A stretch of 64,000 nucleotides of DNA, taken from NCBI GenBank assembly GCA_051025295.1, contig JBMGJV010000015.1. One strand, 5' to 3'. The position numbers and the translations under genes are program-made. This document shows positions 62,815 to 64,000 of the stretch, one piece after another; the stretch's first letter is position 1; the number at the start of each line of letters is the position of its first letter. Origin of the DNA: KBS-83 sp051025295 (GTDB lineage Bacteria; Acidobacteriota; Terriglobia; Terriglobales; Acidobacteriaceae). The notes beneath the pieces were generated by a model. The model searched no databases and was not told where the DNA came from. It worked only from the letters and a program-made list of their open reading frames with translations.

Positions 62815-64000
62815 TTACTCCTCGTGTTGCTTTTCTTGTTGAGCCGCACTCGACACCCTCCGCGCGGCCGCAACAAAGCGGCGCATCGCCTTCAGTCGGC
62901 CGCCCCACGTGGCAGCGTGCGCGGCAGCGATGTAGGTGGAGAAGAAGGGCACATGCATGTCGCCGGTTGGCTGATACGCGCGCCGGTCGGCACCCTTCTG
63001 CACAGCCAATGTGCGGACTGCTGTGAACTCGAGCAGCCCTTCCGCACCGCGAGTGATGCCGAACCCGCTCTGCCGTCGTCCCCCGAAGGGCAACCGCGGA
63101 TCGGCCGTGGGCACAACGCAATCATTGATCATGACGGTGCCCGCCTGAAGCTGTGCGGCCAGCGCGCGCGCCTCGCGCTCCGGCCCGAACACGCTGGCGG
63201 TCAGTGCGTACGGGCACATGCGATGCGCAATACGCGCCTGTTCGACTTCATCGAACGCCATCAAGCTCAACAGGGGCGCGGCGATATCGGATTGCATGGC
63301 GAGCATCTCGGGCTGTGCCTTGTCGATGAGGATGGCAGACGTGCCCGCCGCGGTGTCCGGAGCCGCTCGATTCACAACGGCACCGGCATGCTGTGCATCC
63401 TGCACGATGGCAGCCAGCTCGCGTGCAGCAGCAGGAGAGAGCGGAATGGGAGGCATGCTCCGCAAGCGATCCAGCAGCGCTGTGCGCAGAGGCTCCAACT
63501 CGCTCGCCGCAACGAAGAGACGTCGCGGAGCCATGCAGGTGGCCGAGCCGTTCAAGCGCACTGCAAATGCAAGGGCTTCGGTGACGTGGAGAAGGTCTGC
63601 TCCGGGCAGGACAAAGACCGCATCGCAGCCGGAGAGTTCCATCACAGCAGGCGTTACAGTCTCCGCGAGTCGCGCGAGAACCGCGCGGCCGGTCGCGACA
63701 TGCCCCGTTAGCACAACTTTGTCGACGCCAGCATCAAGCGCGGCGCGTCCTGCTTCGACACTCGAGTCAAGAACGGTCAGCAGATCTGGAGGCATGCCGG
63801 CTCGTTCAAGCATCTTGCCAACTTCATGCGCGCATTCGACTCCAGTGTGCGCCGGCTTCCATAGCACCGCGTTGCCGGCAACGATCGCCTGCAATGCCTG
63901 CACACCCGGCAGGAACAGCGGGTAGTTTCCGGGTCCCAGAATCAGAACCACACCGAGCGGCACGCGCTCGACGGTCGCCTCCACATGCCGCTGAAAAAAA
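62815..64000 (-). CDS. Aldehyde dehydrogenase, carotenoid-aldehyde type (5' end outside the window)
   Basis: About 395 visible residues of an ALDH superfamily enzyme; the frame remains open to the window's end, so the N-terminus is missing. The NAD-binding PGNYPLFLPGVQA corresponds to the PWNYP motif. The active-site Glu lies in VMELSGCDAVFV and the nucleophilic Cys in NGSATCMAPR. The C-terminal RLPFGGRRQSGFGITRGAEG is typical of the group. In C30/C40 carotenoid operons such an enzyme (AldH/CrtNc) oxidises the terminal aldehyde to the acid. It heads the visible operon. A run of seven A at 63994-64000 (seven T on the coding strand) lies at the very edge. Confidence 0.83.
   Translation of the reverse strand, partial: FFQRHVEATVERVPLGVVLILGPGNYPLFLPGVQALQAIVAGNAVLWKPAHTGVECAHEVGKMLERAGMPPDLLTVLDSSVEAGRAALDAGVDKVVLTGHVATGRAVLARLAETVTPAVMELSGCDAVFVLPGADLLHVTEALAFAVRLNGSATCMAPRRLFVAASELEPLRTALLDRLRSMPPIPLSPAAARELAAIVQDAQHAGAVVNRAAPDTAAGTSAILIDKAQPEMLAMQSDIAAPLLSLMAFDEVEQARIAHRMCPYALTASVFGPEREARALAAQLQAGTVMINDCVVPTADPRLPFGGRRQSGFGITRGAEGLLEFTAVRTLAVQKGADRRAYQPTGDMHVPFFSTYIAAAHAATWGGRLKAMRRFVAAARRVSSAAQQEKQHEE

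Noticed and set aside
63994..64000. Seven-base A run at the window edge
   Set aside because: It may only be coding sequence (FF codons of the aldehyde dehydrogenase on the minus strand); no sign of a terminator or insertion.

Overview
The window looks like a chromosomal segment of an acidobacterium, most likely Acidobacteriaceae (Terriglobus/Granulicella/Edaphobacter type). This is inferred from the GC-rich coding style, frequent GTG/TTG starts, Gram-negative envelope genes (lptE, outer-membrane barrels, secreted M13 peptidases), a futalosine-pathway relative, and family resemblance of the proteins; no rRNA or tRNA gene is present to confirm it. I see no CRISPR array, IS element, prophage or rRNA/tRNA operon. 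It is gene-dense core and accessory chromosome with about 57 protein genes, one of them frameshifted.

Left part (1-18 kb): a TetR regulator cut by the window edge, a GNAT acetyltransferase, tilS, a structured leader and ftsH, a divergent TetR/NmrA pair, lptE-holA, a lipoprotein-type phosphoesterase, a coiled-coil zinc-ribbon protein, two transporters (EamA and YeiH types), two tandem secreted M13 metallopeptidases, an unknown exported protein and rpsT.

Middle part (18-36 kb): the conserved phoH-ybeY-corC-era cluster; a NtrY/NtrX-like two-component pair whose regulator lacks a normal GAFTGA loop; a glycine-zipper lipoprotein; ald and an aldehyde dehydrogenase; a zinc peptidase; BON and YflT-type stress proteins; and a GH2 beta-mannosidase broken by a one-base frameshift.

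Right part (36-64 kb): the cell-shape operon mreB-mreC-mreD-mrdA-rodA, followed by an RNase E/G whose S1 domain is split by about 570 low-complexity residues. Next come outer-membrane proteins, a secreted Xaa-Pro peptidase, a processive GT2 and an MqnC-like protein that has lost its radical-SAM cysteines. A DUF481 protein, a cytochrome c, aspA, a zinc alcohol dehydrogenase and small metal-binding proteins follow. The window ends in a tightly coupled minus-strand operon: aldehyde dehydrogenase, CrtI/CrtP-type desaturase/oxygenase, PlsC acyltransferase, GT2 and a TPR protein. I read it as tailoring a carotenoid to an acylated glycosyl ester, in the manner of staphyloxanthin synthesis.

The points most worth a second look are the cluster-less MqnC paralogue, the carotenoid tailoring operon, the split-S1 RNase E/G, the GAFTGA-less NtrX-like regulator, and the structured leader before ftsH.
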